A stretch of 64,000 bases of DNA from Bettongia penicillata ogilbyi (Eukaryota; Chordata; Mammalia; Diprotodontia; Potoroidae), in contig JAJHZJ010000414.1 in assembly GCA_023548195.1 (NCBI GenBank), positions 186,001 through 250,000 on the forward strand. The letters are read 5' to 3'. Position numbers and translations under genes: made by a program. The notes beneath the pieces are model-generated. The model did no database searches. It saw only the letters and a list, made by a program, of their open reading frames with translations, and was not told the DNA's origin. Position 1 is the first letter of the stretch, and every line of letters begins with the position of its first letter. Positions 63,456-64,000 of this stretch are shown here, one piece after another.

Positions 63456-64000
63456 ACTTTTGAGTTCTTTGTCAAGAGGAGGGTATGCTCTAGGGAGCTG
63501 TAAGTTCTCAGTTCCTCTAAGGTGGCACAATCAAGGAAGAGGAACCTGTACTCTGGTTTGGGAGCAACCACCAGCCTTTCTGCCCAGGATCTGTCTGCTA
63601 GTAAAATTTCCTTTCCAGAGCCTCCACCAGCCAGTGCTCCTCCTCCACCTAGGGCTGCCTCTGAGGACTGAGACCCAGATCAGCAACTCGATTCCCCGGG
63701 GGTCTTTAGGCTGAGTGCTCCAAAAATGGACACTGCTTCCACCTAGTGCTGGAGCTAGGGGAGGACCCTGCTCCCTTCTCACCTAGGTGAAAGAGTTTTC
63801 TCCCTGACCTTTGAGGCTGTCTTTGCTGTTTGTGGGTTGAGAAATCTGGAAACCACAGCTGCTGAATCCTGCCCTGGTCCTGTCCAAATTGCACCACACA
63901 GCCAAGGCTGAGCGGCACTCCATGGGCTGTGCTCCACTCCAAGACTGGTACAATAGACCTTTCCTGTCAGTCTTCCAGGCTGCCTTGGGCTGGAAATCTC

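Larger units (their letters stand above)
61276..64000 (-). mobile_element. L1-lineage element with ORF1 only (HAL1-like), cut by window edge
   Basis: On the minus strand the order is: 5' UTR (64,000 down to about 63,460, GC-richer), ORF1 (about 63,455-62,340), then about 1 kb of purine-rich 3' UTR to an A/T-rich end near 61,285. No ORF2 (endonuclease or reverse transcriptase) follows ORF1, the defining trait of half-L1 elements. A (TG/TA)n patch lies in the 3' UTR (62,160-62,212). The 5' end is outside the window. Confidence 0.82.

Noticed and set aside
63460..64000. CpG island or gene promoter
   Set aside because: The GC-richer stretch is explained as the 5' UTR of the HAL1-like element. 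CpG density does not look raised.

Overview
The window looks like gene-free, repeat-saturated nuclear DNA from a marsupial (metatherian) mammal. The lineage call rests on repeat families recognised from memory. These are tRNA-derived SINEs whose 3' tails match RTE/BovB-type LINEs (MAR1/WALLSI type), MIR-type SINEs in very large numbers, CR1-clade LINEs (L2/L3-like), marsupial-type L1 3' ends, and an L1-lineage element with ORF1 followed directly by a 3' UTR (half-L1, HAL1-like). I could not assign any intact protein-coding gene, tRNA, rRNA or CRISPR array. Nearly every open frame is short, and many lie inside old repeats.

Layout. 1-9 kb: MIR-type SINEs and L2/L3-like LINEs, including a plus-strand copy (4,790-6,215) with a degraded reverse transcriptase box. 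9.3-11.1 kb: two hAT DNA transposons placed end to end, then a plus-strand RTE LINE fragment. 12-22.4 kb: SINEs, two old L1 3' ends and L2 copies, ending with a SINE that has a perfect 12-bp target-site duplication. 22.4-25 kb: a quieter stretch, a palindromic hAT MITE and a SINE inside an hAT-like repeat. 26-28 kb: an L2/L3-like copy split by a probable solo LTR. 29-39.7 kb: dense SINE clusters, several nested, and three minus-strand L1 3' ends. 41-44.2 kb: a second copy of the LTR family and a four-unit AT-rich tandem array. 49-52 kb: a minus-strand Tc1-like DNA transposon fossil, then a MIR-type SINE split by an apparent polyadenylated retrocopy and a tiny hAT MITE. 54-57.4 kb: several L1 3' ends, a long CA repeat and a candidate exon with good splice signals on the plus strand. 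59.3 kb: a near-full-length 7SL (SRP) RNA pseudogene. 60.8-64 kb: an L1 3' end, then the HAL1-like element, which runs off the right edge.

Almost every L1 3' end reads on the minus strand, with one clear plus-strand exception. That is the pattern expected inside a transcription unit running on the plus strand, so the window may be intronic or part of a long non-coding locus. This is inference.

I see no new multi-gene biological system. The most informative items are the Tc1-like transposase fossil, the 7SL pseudogene, the retrocopy with its unidentified parent, the HAL1-like element, the tandem array and the candidate exon. Repeat boundaries are read by eye and may be off by tens of bases.
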